20,815 nt of DNA from OAS926 sp035503715 (GTDB lineage: Bacteria > Pseudomonadota > Alphaproteobacteria > Rhizobiales > Rhizobiaceae): positions 1 through 20,815 of the forward strand of contig DATJTE010000177.1 in NCBI GenBank assembly GCA_035503715.1, given 5' to 3'. This document shows positions 7,717 to 14,073 of this stretch, one piece after another. Position 1 is the stretch's first letter; every line of letters begins with the position of its first letter. The notes beneath the pieces are model-generated. The model was not told where the DNA came from. It saw only the letters and a list, made by a program, of their open reading frames with translations, and searched no databases. A program made the translations under genes and the position numbers.

Positions 7717-8124
7717 TCAACCGAAATCGGCGAGATGGTTGAAGCCGCGCATGCTCTGTGCTGATCCGCCAAGCACGATGCGATCGCCGCTGATCAGCCA
7801 GGCATGCGCTCGGAACTCCGCACCCGTCGCGTCGACGCCAAAACGTATGCGCGAAGCGATACCGCGGCGCGCGAGCATGTACTGACCCGCGAGCGCCTGG
7901 GTCAGGCACGTCGCCCTGGGCACGTAGCGCGAAGCCTTGGACACGCCCCAGGCAATGCGCCGCAGGACTTCAACGTCCGGTGCGTCATTTGCACCGAGCG
8001 ACGCGATGGCCCGGCGCAGCCTGTCATATTTCAACAGGTTCAGCCCGAGGCGCATGGCCGTCACCACGATCAGACATCGCAAGAAGAGAACTTTCTTCGA
8101 CATCGGAACTGAGAAGAACTTCAT
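7717..8124 (-). CDS. Lasso leader peptidase, transglutaminase-like (B2 component)
   Basis: 135-aa cysteine protease of the transglutaminase-like superfamily that removes the leader so that core residue 1 can be cyclised. The likely catalytic Cys is C73 in YVPRATCLTQALAG, and the His is H107 in FRAHAWLISGD, the standard B2 pattern. An Asp such as D114 may complete the triad. The length is normal for stand-alone B2 proteins. The N-terminal hydrophobic, Arg-bearing stretch (12-40) also fits. Starting at 8124 gives a 101-nt overlap with B1 in another frame, with GGTGAG 8 nt upstream; M8 (8103) or M24 (8055) would shorten the overlap, but residues 10-35 look family-like. It lies just upstream of the cyclase. 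Confidence 0.9.
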   Translation of the reverse strand: MKFFSVPMSKKVLFLRCLIVVTAMRLGLNLLKYDRLRRAIASLGANDAPDVEVLRRIAWGVSKASRYVPRATCLTQALAGQYMLARRGIASRIRFGVDATGAEFRAHAWLISGDRIVLGGSAQSMRGFNHLADFG

Positions 8125-8404
8125 TCTCCAATCTCACCAGACAAGCCGCTTCGAGACTCGTCAGCAGCGTCGACAGATCGGCAGCGCACCGCGACGCTGG
8201 AACGTCGTAGCGGGCCATCATGGCTTCGCAGATTTCCTCGAAGGTTTTGGGGCTCTGGATCAGCGTCCATACGAACGAGCCGACCTTGTTCAGCGTGTAG
8301 TACTGGTTCGACTTCAGGTCGAGCACCGCCGCACCGTCGCCCAGGTCGCACGACACCGCCTCGGCTGAAGCGACGACAACGCATCCACGATCGAAGGATT
8401 TCAT
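8024..8404 (-). CDS. Lasso leader-binding protein, PqqD-like RRE (B1 component)
   Basis: 126-aa PqqD-family protein (RiPP recognition element) that binds the precursor leader at its YxxP segment and delivers it to B2. PqqD features: AVLDLKSNQYYTLNKVGSFVWTLI in two blocks (about 26-49) for the beta-strands, then helices with TFEEICEAMMARYDV (54-68) and DLSTLLTSLEAACLVR (76-91). The tail after 95 (SSDVEESSLLAMSDRG) is extra and coincides with the overlap with B2. The ATG at 8404 was chosen because the frame upstream (to 8488) starts inside a hairpin and has no family features; GGAG is at 12 nt upstream. It is 90 nt downstream of the precursor stop, separated by a strong hairpin. Confidence 0.88.
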   Translation of the reverse strand: MKSFDRGCVVVASAEAVSCDLGDGAAVLDLKSNQYYTLNKVGSFVWTLIQSPKTFEEICEAMMARYDVPASRCAADLSTLLTSLEAACLVRLENEVLLSSDVEESSLLAMSDRGDGHAPRAEPVEI

Positions 8405-8455
8405 GACCCGGCTGAACTCCGTGCGACTGTCGCAGCGCGACGCTATGCATTGACT

Positions 8456-8486
8456 GGAAGGCGGAGAGGAGCCCTCTCCGCCTTCC
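8456..8486 (-). terminator. Strong hairpin between precursor gene and B1 (attenuator-like)
   Basis: GGAAGGCGGAGAGG-agc-CCTCTCCGCCTTCC, a perfect 14-bp GC-rich stem with a 3-nt loop, starting 8 nt after the precursor stop. There is no T-run following on the minus strand. The most likely roles are partial termination or protection of the precursor mRNA 3' end, giving much more precursor than enzyme, as common in RiPP operons. The structure is certain; the role is inferred. Confidence 0.7.
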
Positions 8487-8494
8487 ACGCCCTC

Positions 8495-8647
8495 TTACGA
8501 GAACGTTATGTCGCCTACCGGTGTCCCCACCGGGAAGGTCGCGTCCAGTACATTGCCGCTGGAAGCGCCTTGCGTGAGGGACTCAATCGAGCCGCGAGCG
8601 GTGAGGCTCGGAGACTCGTATTGCTCCCTGTCAGCGGTTTTTTCCAT
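8495..8647 (-). CDS. Lasso peptide precursor (A component)
   Basis: 50-aa peptide found by translating the gap upstream of B1. The leader is residues 1-26, containing the exact signature YxxPxLxxxGxxxxxT: Y10, P13, L15, G19 and T25, with T25 at the penultimate leader position. Cleavage after Q26 would give a 24-aa core: ring GASSGNVLD (Gly1 to Asp9, the only acid at positions 7-9), then tail ATFPVGTPVGDITFS. Asp20 and the terminal Ser24 are notable; C-terminal Ser is the phosphorylation site in paeninodin-type lasso peptides, and a kinase gene is in the operon. CTGGAG lies 8 nt upstream of the ATG. The cleavage point and ring size follow family rules and are predictions. Activity and target are unknown. 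Confidence 0.93.
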   Translation of the reverse strand: MEKTADREQYESPSLTARGSIESLTQGASSGNVLDATFPVGTPVGDITFS

Positions 8648-9059
8648 CTTCTAGCTCCAGGAGTTTTGAGGATGCGGCCAACGAGCCGGCAGCGTTTGCT
8701 GCAATGCAATGACTGCATGAGGCCGAAATCAAGTCAATGCTTGTTTATTAATTTCTTAAGAAGCCTCCAATCAATCATATCGATTTTCAAGCATTAATCG
8801 TGAATGTTACAGTATTTGCTTAGTAATAATGCAAAACCAACCCCAATCTCGCCTAATTTTGTAACACTGGACCTATTTTCTAATCAACGTACAACGCTAA
8901 TTGCCGAGCAGCTCTCGCCGCGCGTACTAATTTTCCGTGCCCATGCCTCTGATTCCTACGGGATGCGTTCTCGACTGGCGCATCCTGCTATTTCGATGGC
9001 GGAACGCTGCTTCCGATCGAACTTCGCATCTGGGATAAGGGTATCGCGCAGGGTGTGCA
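8648..9059. other. AT-rich intergenic region between lasso operon and nucleotidyltransferase
   Basis: About 410 bases without an intact gene. The part from 8730 to 8900 is markedly AT-rich and should hold the lasso operon promoter (minus strand) and perhaps one for the nucleotidyltransferase. From about 8953 on, coding-like sequence appears (see the pseudogene entry). No IS end or tRNA scar was seen. Confidence 0.6.
8709..8737 (-). promoter_or_regulatory. Candidate promoter of the lasso operon
   Basis: On the minus strand, TTGACT (plus coordinates 8732-8737) is followed after 17 nt by AGTCAT (8709-8714). The -35 is good and the -10 is poor, so an activator may be needed or the call may be wrong. 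It would give a leader of about 55 nt before the precursor ATG. Confidence 0.28.
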
Positions 9060-9111
9060 GTGGGAACCCGGTTTTTGGACTCGCGACTTCACATTCGACA
9101 AAACCGCGTAA
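8953..9111 (+). pseudogene. Possible C-terminal remnant of an unknown gene
   Basis: An open segment from just after the TGA at 8950-8952 to the TAA at 9109-9111. It has no ATG, GTG or TTG start before residue 30. Its translation looks coding-like: CYFDGGTLLPIELRIWDKG, then IAQGVQWEPGFWTRDFTFDK, rich in aromatic and Gly/Asp residues unlike the other two frames. I do not recognise the family. It overlaps the proposed GTG start of the nucleotidyltransferase by 52 nt in another frame. Chance ORF is the alternative. Confidence 0.3.
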
Positions 9112-10175
9112 CAGCAGACGAGATTTCATTCGTCCGCGCAAAGCTGCAAACGCGGTTCGGACTTGCGATTGCACAGCGTTCTGATCGAACTCAGCCGATC
9201 ACAGCGAGCAATATTTTCAACATTGCGCGACTGAACAAGATTGCCAACTTTCTCGGCGACATCTCAGCCGACGAGAGCGGCGAGCCGTTCGCTCAGGAAT
9301 TGTCATCACTCGTGCGCGACTATCGTCAGCGCACTATCGCGCTCAACTCGGCGACGCTGCAAACAATGCGGCGTGCTGTCGAAGCACTTGACGACACCGG
9401 CGTCGAGTTCATGCTCTTCAAGGGACCACTGCAGCAGCACCTTCTCTACGAATCGTGCTTCGCGAAGCCCTCCGGCGATGTCGACATTCTCGTTTATGCT
9501 CGACACTTCGACCGCGCGCGTGACGCGCTTGCCGAAATCGGATTCTCGATAGAAACGCGTTCCAAGTCCTTGTGGTGGCGCCTGTTTCTCGGCGAGCAGC
9601 ATCTTGTGCGCCCCGAGCCGCGTGCCACGATCGACCTGCATCATCGCCTTCAGCAACCAGGCTCGCCAAGCCCGCTTGCAATGCGGGCGTTTTTCGACAG
9701 GCGACAGCGCGTCGAGCTTGCCGGCGCGTCCGTCCCTTCGCTTTCGCTGCATGATGTTGCGCTTGTCGCCGCGATCAGTGTGACGAAAGCGCTTTTCAAT
9801 CGTGAGCCGAGTGGCGGATATGTCTGCGACCTTCACGCAAGCCTCACGCAGGTCCCCGACAGCGAGATCGACGTTTTTGTCGCCGAGGCGGAACGCCAAG
9901 GTCTGCTTCCAACACTTCTTTTCGGCGTGCGCACCGTCGATGCCCTGCTCGGCGCTTCATCACAATTGTCCGATCGCGCGCAGAGGATTCTGCCTGACAT
10001 CCCCGGCAGCGCAATCCTGGAATTTGTGATCACGCCCTGGCAGGCAACATCCCGCTGGCCGCGGCGTCGCGCCGTCCTGTGGGAGCTGTGCGACAAGAAG
10101 ATCGGACGTTATGTGTCGGAATCAGCATGGGCGTCTCTCTCCGAGATCGGGCGCCGATTGTTTTACGTCAGATGA
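9060..10175 (+). CDS. Lasso-cluster nucleotidyltransferase (NTP_transf_5 type, N component)
   Basis: 371-aa protein of the uncharacterised nucleotidyltransferase family often found beside lasso or HprK-related kinase genes. Key elements: MLFKGPLQQHLLY (118-130), GDVDILV (139-145) with the two metal-binding acids D140 and D142, and IDLHHRL (191-197) with the probable third acid D192. In the pseudomycoidin lasso cluster a related enzyme was reported to add hexoses to the phosphorylated peptide; the same step downstream of the kinase is a reasonable inference here. GTG at 9060 has AGGG about 7 nt upstream and an in-frame stop at 9036, so a longer protein is excluded. The first about 20 residues are uncertain because they overlap the remnant ORF. 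Divergent from the lasso operon. Confidence 0.82.
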   Translation: MGTRFLDSRLHIRQNRVTADEISFVRAKLQTRFGLAIAQRSDRTQPITASNIFNIARLNKIANFLGDISADESGEPFAQELSSLVRDYRQRTIALNSATLQTMRRAVEALDDTGVEFMLFKGPLQQHLLYESCFAKPSGDVDILVYARHFDRARDALAEIGFSIETRSKSLWWRLFLGEQHLVRPEPRATIDLHHRLQQPGSPSPLAMRAFFDRRQRVELAGASVPSLSLHDVALVAAISVTKALFNREPSGGYVCDLHASLTQVPDSEIDVFVAEAERQGLLPTLLFGVRTVDALLGASSQLSDRAQRILPDIPGSAILEFVITPWQATSRWPRRRAVLWELCDKKIGRYVSESAWASLSEIGRRLFYVR

Positions 10176-10310
10176 AATTCGTGAACGGCGATCGCGCTCG
10201 ATCCGCTTGCGCCGCTGATATCATGCTGCCACCCTTGCTGCATTGCACTATCGCATCGCAGCACGCATGCCGCGCGTTGAGAAATCTGTCGTCGAGGATG
10301 GAGTCTCGAA

Positions 10311-11315
10311 TTGAGCAAGGTACTGGTCATCGGCGGCGGGGGTTACATCGGATCGCACACCTGTCTGGACCTTCACCAGAAGGGCTACACGCCTGTCGTC
10401 TTCGACAATTTCAGCAACGGGCACCGCGAGTTCGTCAAGTGGGGTCCGCTGGAGGAAGGTGACATCCGTGATCGCGCCCGGCTCGACGAGGTGTTTCGCA
10501 AACACCAGCCTGCGGCGATCGTCCACTTCGCCGCGCTGATCGAAGTCGGTCAGTCTGTCAGCGATCCGCTCGCCTTCTTCCGGAACAATGTCAGCGGTTC
10601 GATTACGCTGTTTGATGCCGCGCACGAAGCGGGCTGCCGCAATATCGTCTTCTCCTCGACTTGCGCGACCTACGGCGTGCCGGAACGCATGCCGATCCCG
10701 GAATCGCACGCGCAATTTCCGATCAATCCCTACGGCCGCAGCAAGCTGATCGTCGAAGGCGTCCTGCAGGATCTCTGTGCGCATGCCGGCTTCTCCGCTG
10801 TGCTCCTCAGATATTTCAATGCCGCCGGCGCCGCGCCTGAGGAGGGAATCGGCGAGTGGCACGATCCGGAAACCCACGCCATTCCGCTTGCGATCGACGC
10901 CGCGCTCGGCCGGCGCGAGCAATTTCAGATTTACGGACAGGACTACGAAACGCGCGATGGCACCTGCGTGCGCGATTTCGTGCACGTCCTTGATCTTGCC
11001 GATGCCCATACACGTGCGGTGGATTATCTCCTGAACGGCGGCAGCAGCACCGCGATTAACCTGGGTACCGGCGACGGCACGACAGTGAAAGAGCTGCTCA
11101 CGGCAGTGAAAAATGTCTCGGGCCGCGATTTCCGCATCGATCTCGCGCCCAGGCGCGCCGGCGATTCGCCGGCGCTGATTGCCGATAACCGTCTGGCGGA
11201 GCGGGTGCTCGGCTGGCGCCCGAGCCGTGATCTTCAATCGATCGTGGCGAGCGCCTGGAAATGGCATGCGATGCGAAACGATGCGCCCGACCGTCATCTG
11301 GCCAGATCACCTTAA
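10311..11315 (+). CDS. exoB: UDP-glucose 4-epimerase (GalE/ExoB)
   Basis: 334-aa extended short-chain dehydrogenase that interconverts UDP-glucose and UDP-galactose in the cytosol, supplying galactose for ExoY-primed repeat units. NAD-binding GGGGYIG is at 8-14, the conserved FSSTCATYG at 114-122 (T117 at the catalytic Ser/Thr position), YGRSK at 141-145 with catalytic Y141 and K145, and RYFNAAGA after it. The length is typical of rhizobial ExoB. The start is TTG at 10311, well supported by GGAG at 10300-10303 with a 7-nt spacer and by the fit to SKVLVIGGGGYIGSH. It stands 135 nt after the nucleotidyltransferase, and its stop codon is embedded in the ribosome site of the next gene. Called exoB from context; galE is the generic name. 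Confidence 0.93.
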   Translation: MSKVLVIGGGGYIGSHTCLDLHQKGYTPVVFDNFSNGHREFVKWGPLEEGDIRDRARLDEVFRKHQPAAIVHFAALIEVGQSVSDPLAFFRNNVSGSITLFDAAHEAGCRNIVFSSTCATYGVPERMPIPESHAQFPINPYGRSKLIVEGVLQDLCAHAGFSAVLLRYFNAAGAAPEEGIGEWHDPETHAIPLAIDAALGRREQFQIYGQDYETRDGTCVRDFVHVLDLADAHTRAVDYLLNGGSSTAINLGTGDGTTVKELLTAVKNVSGRDFRIDLAPRRAGDSPALIADNRLAERVLGWRPSRDLQSIVASAWKWHAMRNDAPDRHLARSP

Positions 11316-11325
11316 GGAGGAAGCC

Positions 11326-11661
11326 ATGGCAGCACTCCTCGGATTCCGATCCCGCAGTCCCGACCGCGACCGCCGCACGGATGAGGATCGGCTACGCCGC
11401 TTGACGGCCGCGCTTGATCAAATCGCCGGCGAAATCGCCGCCGAGCGCGGTGGTTTATCGAAGCGGCTCCAGGCTCGCGCCGTCAACGCAGGTTTCCTCA
11501 ATGAGTCGATCGAGAACGGCGAGATGTCGGCGAAGGCCGTGGCTAAACTCGACGATTTGAGTTCGTCGATTGTCACCGCAGAGCGCCGTCTGGCCCTCTT
11601 GTCCAGGCAATCGATCATCGTTGAAGCCTGGAAGAAAAATCTGAACGAGTTCCCGGAATAG
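11326..11661 (+). CDS. Small helical/coiled-coil protein of unknown function
   Basis: 111-aa protein that I do not recognise. It has a very strong ribosome site, AAGGAGG at 11314-11320, 5 nt before the ATG at 11326; this site overlaps the exoB stop codon (11313-11315), so the two genes are one transcript. The N-terminus is Arg/Asp-rich (FRSRSPDRDRRTDEDRLRRL), and residues 15-105 look entirely helical with heptad-like Leu/Ala spacing. There is no signal peptide, membrane segment or Cys. The frame continues upstream to 11179, but that part overlaps exoB and is not needed. Location suggests an EPS-linked accessory or regulator; this is only inference. Confidence 0.72.
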   Translation: MAALLGFRSRSPDRDRRTDEDRLRRLTAALDQIAGEIAAERGGLSKRLQARAVNAGFLNESIENGEMSAKAVAKLDDLSSSIVTAERRLALLSRQSIIVEAWKKNLNEFPE

Positions 11662-11722
11662 ATGTATTGCTCACTCGGCAATAAATATAATTCGAAATCT
11701 GGATGGTAAAATCGCTGTCGTC

Positions 11723-11751
11723 TTGCCGATCATATAGGCAGCCACTCTAAA
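11723..11751 (+). promoter_or_regulatory. Candidate promoter for the exoLAMNP run
   Basis: TTGCCG (11723-11728), 17 nt, TCTAAA (11746-11751), each four of six to consensus, in the AT-rich 222-bp gap before exoL. It is the most plausible pair seen there, but weak. Confidence 0.27.
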
Positions 11752-11778
11752 AATTCTGCCCATTTTAAGGCCAGAATT
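11752..11778. promoter_or_regulatory. Inverted repeat upstream of exoL
   Basis: AATTCTG at 11752-11758 and CAGAATT at 11772-11778, 7-bp perfect arms with a 13-nt spacer. With one bulge the stem can extend by CC/GG. It directly follows the candidate -10, so it could be an operator or a 5' leader hairpin. No T-run follows. Confidence 0.35.
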
Positions 11779-11808
11779 ACGGGATAAACATGCGTTACAC
11801 AGCGCAAC

Positions 11809-11825
11809 GCAACATGAATTGTTGC
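11809..11825. promoter_or_regulatory. Second inverted repeat upstream of exoL
   Basis: GCAACA-tgaat-TGTTGC, 6-bp arms, about 60 nt before the proposed exoL ATG. Candidate regulator site or small leader hairpin; short enough to be chance. Confidence 0.25.
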
Positions 11826-11884
11826 ACTGCGATAAAAGCCTTACGAAACGCATTCTTCGAAGACAAGGCTGCTGCGTTCCGCCC

Positions 11885-13051
11885 ATGCTGCATGTGCTTT
11901 ATCTCGTCCATGACGTCGCCGATCCTGCGGTGCGCCGCAGAGTGCTGATGCTTAAGGCTGGAGGCGCAGGCGTCACACTCGCAGGCTTCCGCCGCACCGA
12001 TCGCGTAACCACCGTAGCCGGTGTGGAGCCTATCGACCTTGGACAGACGCGCGACGCCGACTTCGCGCAACGGCTGCTTGCCGTCATCTCCGCTGCCGCA
12101 TCGCTGAAACATGCGCTTCAAGGTGTGGATCGACCAGATCTCATCATCGCGCGAAACCTGGAAATGCTGGCGCTGGCCAAGCGGGCGAAAACTGCCTTCG
12201 ACGGTGATGAAATTCCCGTCGCTTACGAATGCCTCGACGTTCATCGCCTTATGCTTCGCGCTGACCCCCTCGGAAAGACGATGCGCGCGGCGGAGCGGTA
12301 TCTGGCGCGCGACGTGCGCTTGCTCATGACCAGTTCCCCCGCCTTCCTCAAGGAATATTTCAAGGCTTATGGCCAGGTGTCCGCACCGGTCGAGCTTTTG
12401 GAGAACAAGCATTTCGAGAACGCCTTCGTGCTTCCCGATTCGCTCGAAGAGCCCTCGCGGCCAGAAGGCCCGCCCTGGCGCTTCGGCTGGTTCGGCGCGC
12501 TGCGCTGTACGAAATCGCTCGGCATCCTTTCGACTTTCGCCGAGCGGCAGGCTGGACGCTTCCAGATCACTTTGCGTGGAAAGCCGGCGCCAACTGCCGT
12601 CCCCGATTTTGACGCTCGCGTAGACGCAAGCCCGCACCTCACCTTCAAAGGAGCGTATCGCAATCCCGAGGACATCGAAGCGATCTACCGCGAGGTTCAT
12701 TTCTCCTGGGTCATCGACTTCTTCGAGGAACGCCAGAACTCGAAATGGCTTTTGCCGAACCGTCTCTACGAGGGCTGCCGGTTTGGCGCGGTCCCTATCG
12801 CACTGGAAGGCACGGAGACAGGACGGTTTCTCGCCGAGCGCGGCATCGGAATCGTCCTGCCCCACGCATCACCCGAAGTGCTCGAACGCGTATTGGGTCA
12901 CATCGATGCCACACGAATGACTATACTGCGCTCCGCAGTGTCCGCGCTAGGACGCAAGGCGTGGGCTTGCGACCACCACGATTGCAAAGAACTGGTGGCG
13001 CGGTTGGAAACACTCAGGGCCGGGGCAACGGAAACACGCGCCAGCGTATGA
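11885..13051 (+). CDS. exoL: ExoL-like EPS glycosyltransferase
   Basis: 388-aa cytosolic glycosyltransferase resembling a GT-B (two Rossmann domain) enzyme: N-terminal MLHVLYLVHDVADPAVRRR typical of the first beta-alpha unit, a middle PDLIIARNLEMLALAK segment, and a C-terminal domain with FGWFGALRCTKSL and NRLYEGCRFGAVPIALEGTE, the region that usually binds the nucleotide sugar. In succinoglycan assembly ExoL adds a glucose early in repeat-unit synthesis. The assignment rests on fold plus the order L-A-M. The ATG at 11885 has no strong ribosome site; the frame is open to a TTG at 11819, but that extension is short and Cys-rich and looks non-coding. Its stop overlaps the exoA start as ATGA (13048-13051). 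Confidence 0.75.
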   Translation: MLHVLYLVHDVADPAVRRRVLMLKAGGAGVTLAGFRRTDRVTTVAGVEPIDLGQTRDADFAQRLLAVISAAASLKHALQGVDRPDLIIARNLEMLALAKRAKTAFDGDEIPVAYECLDVHRLMLRADPLGKTMRAAERYLARDVRLLMTSSPAFLKEYFKAYGQVSAPVELLENKHFENAFVLPDSLEEPSRPEGPPWRFGWFGALRCTKSLGILSTFAERQAGRFQITLRGKPAPTAVPDFDARVDASPHLTFKGAYRNPEDIEAIYREVHFSWVIDFFEERQNSKWLLPNRLYEGCRFGAVPIALEGTETGRFLAERGIGIVLPHASPEVLERVLGHIDATRMTILRSAVSALGRKAWACDHHDCKELVARLETLRAGATETRASV

Positions 13052-14073
13052 CGCGACCGGAGCCTATAACAATGACGACACATGCCAGGCCGTCGCAAAC
13101 CGTCCTCATCGTCATCCCTTGCCTGAACGAGGCCGCAAACATTGCACGCCTCCTTGATGGCCTCTTTCCTTCGGTGCTGCGCCTCGGCGCACGCATTGCC
13201 GTCGTTGATGGCGGCAGCAATGACGGCACGCAGGCGATCGTCGAGGACTACGCAGTAGAGCACCCGCAGGTGATGCTGCTGCACAACGAGAATCGCATCC
13301 AGAGCGCGGCGGTCAATCTGGCGATCCGCGAGCTCGGTGGCGCGTTCGACTATTTCATCCGGATCGATGCGCACGGCGAGTATCCGGCGACTTATTGCGA
13401 TGACCTTCTGACCGAAGCGATTGAAACCAGCGCCGATTCCGTCGTCGTATCGATGGTGACCAAGGGCGCCGGCGCGATCCAGAAAGCAGCCGCGGTTGCC
13501 CAGAACTCGCGCCTCGGAACCGGTGGCGCCAAGCATCGGCATACCGGCAAAGGCATGTGGATCGACCACGGCCATCATGCGCTGATGCGGGTGGCCGCTT
13601 TCACAGCTGTCGGCGGCTACGACGAGGCCTTCCGCCAAAACGAGGACGCGGAGCTCGACTTTCGGCTGTGGCAAGCCGGCTATCGCATCTGGCTCACCGG
13701 CCGCACCTACATGATCTATTTCCCACGCTCCTCGCTCGTCACGCTCTATTCGCAGTATCTGGGCTATGGCCGCGGCCGCGCGCGCAATTTGCTGAAGCAC
13801 CGCGTGAAACCAAAACTCCGCCAACTCGTTCCGCTTGCCGTGTTCCCAAACGTCGCGATTGCCGCCTTCTCGTTCATGTATTCGCTCTCAGCCCTCCCTC
13901 TCCTGCTTTGGCTCGGCGTCTGTGCGGCATTCGGCCTGCGCGCGGCGGTGAGGGAGAAGAACATTCGGCTGGCTGTGGCGGGAATCTCGATCGTCGTCAT
14001 GCATTTTGCCTGGTCGCTGGGCTTCTGGCTGCAGATCGTCGCATCAGCGCCGTGGCGGAGGAGCACGCCATGA
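13048..14073 (+). CDS. exoA: ExoA-like family 2 glycosyltransferase
   Basis: 341-aa GT2 enzyme with two membrane stretches at its C-terminus. Motifs: VIPCLNEAANI (22-32), VVDGGSNDG (52-60), the DXD-like RIDAHGEYP (105-113), and NEDAELDFRLWQAGYRIW in the acceptor region. Hydrophobic segments at about 261-298 and 305-330 anchor it. ExoA of Sinorhizobium adds the first glucose to the lipid-linked galactose (beta-1,3). The ATG at 13048 overlaps the exoL stop; an ATG at 13072 has a better ribosome site (GGAG, 9 nt) and gives 333 aa, near the family's 330, so it may be the true start. The 3' end overlaps exoM as ATGA. Confidence 0.87.
   Translation: MTRPEPITMTTHARPSQTVLIVIPCLNEAANIARLLDGLFPSVLRLGARIAVVDGGSNDGTQAIVEDYAVEHPQVMLLHNENRIQSAAVNLAIRELGGAFDYFIRIDAHGEYPATYCDDLLTEAIETSADSVVVSMVTKGAGAIQKAAAVAQNSRLGTGGAKHRHTGKGMWIDHGHHALMRVAAFTAVGGYDEAFRQNEDAELDFRLWQAGYRIWLTGRTYMIYFPRSSLVTLYSQYLGYGRGRARNLLKHRVKPKLRQLVPLAVFPNVAIAAFSFMYSLSALPLLLWLGVCAAFGLRAAVREKNIRLAVAGISIVVMHFAWSLGFWLQIVASAPWRRSTP

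Noticed and set aside
5805..8404. Asparagine synthetase, PqqD protein and HPr-like kinase as an exosortase-linked or generic HprK-related system
   Set aside because: Such systems share some of these families, but here the B2 protease, a dedicated exporter and especially a precursor with the full lasso leader signature are present, and no exosortase is seen in the window.
8515..8718. A 67-codon minus-strand frame over the precursor region, Arg-rich
   Set aside because: It is in a different frame from the precursor, has no leader signature, and runs past the precursor ATG. It is a frame shadow.
8804..9184. A 126-codon plus-strand frame upstream of the nucleotidyltransferase
   Set aside because: Low-complexity, Ser/Arg/Cys-rich translation with no motif, crossing AT-rich intergenic DNA and overlapping the start of a better-supported gene.
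10248..11297. A 349-codon minus-strand frame across the epimerase
   Set aside because: It is antisense to galE/exoB, whose Rossmann and YxxxK motifs are unmistakable. The product has no recognisable features.
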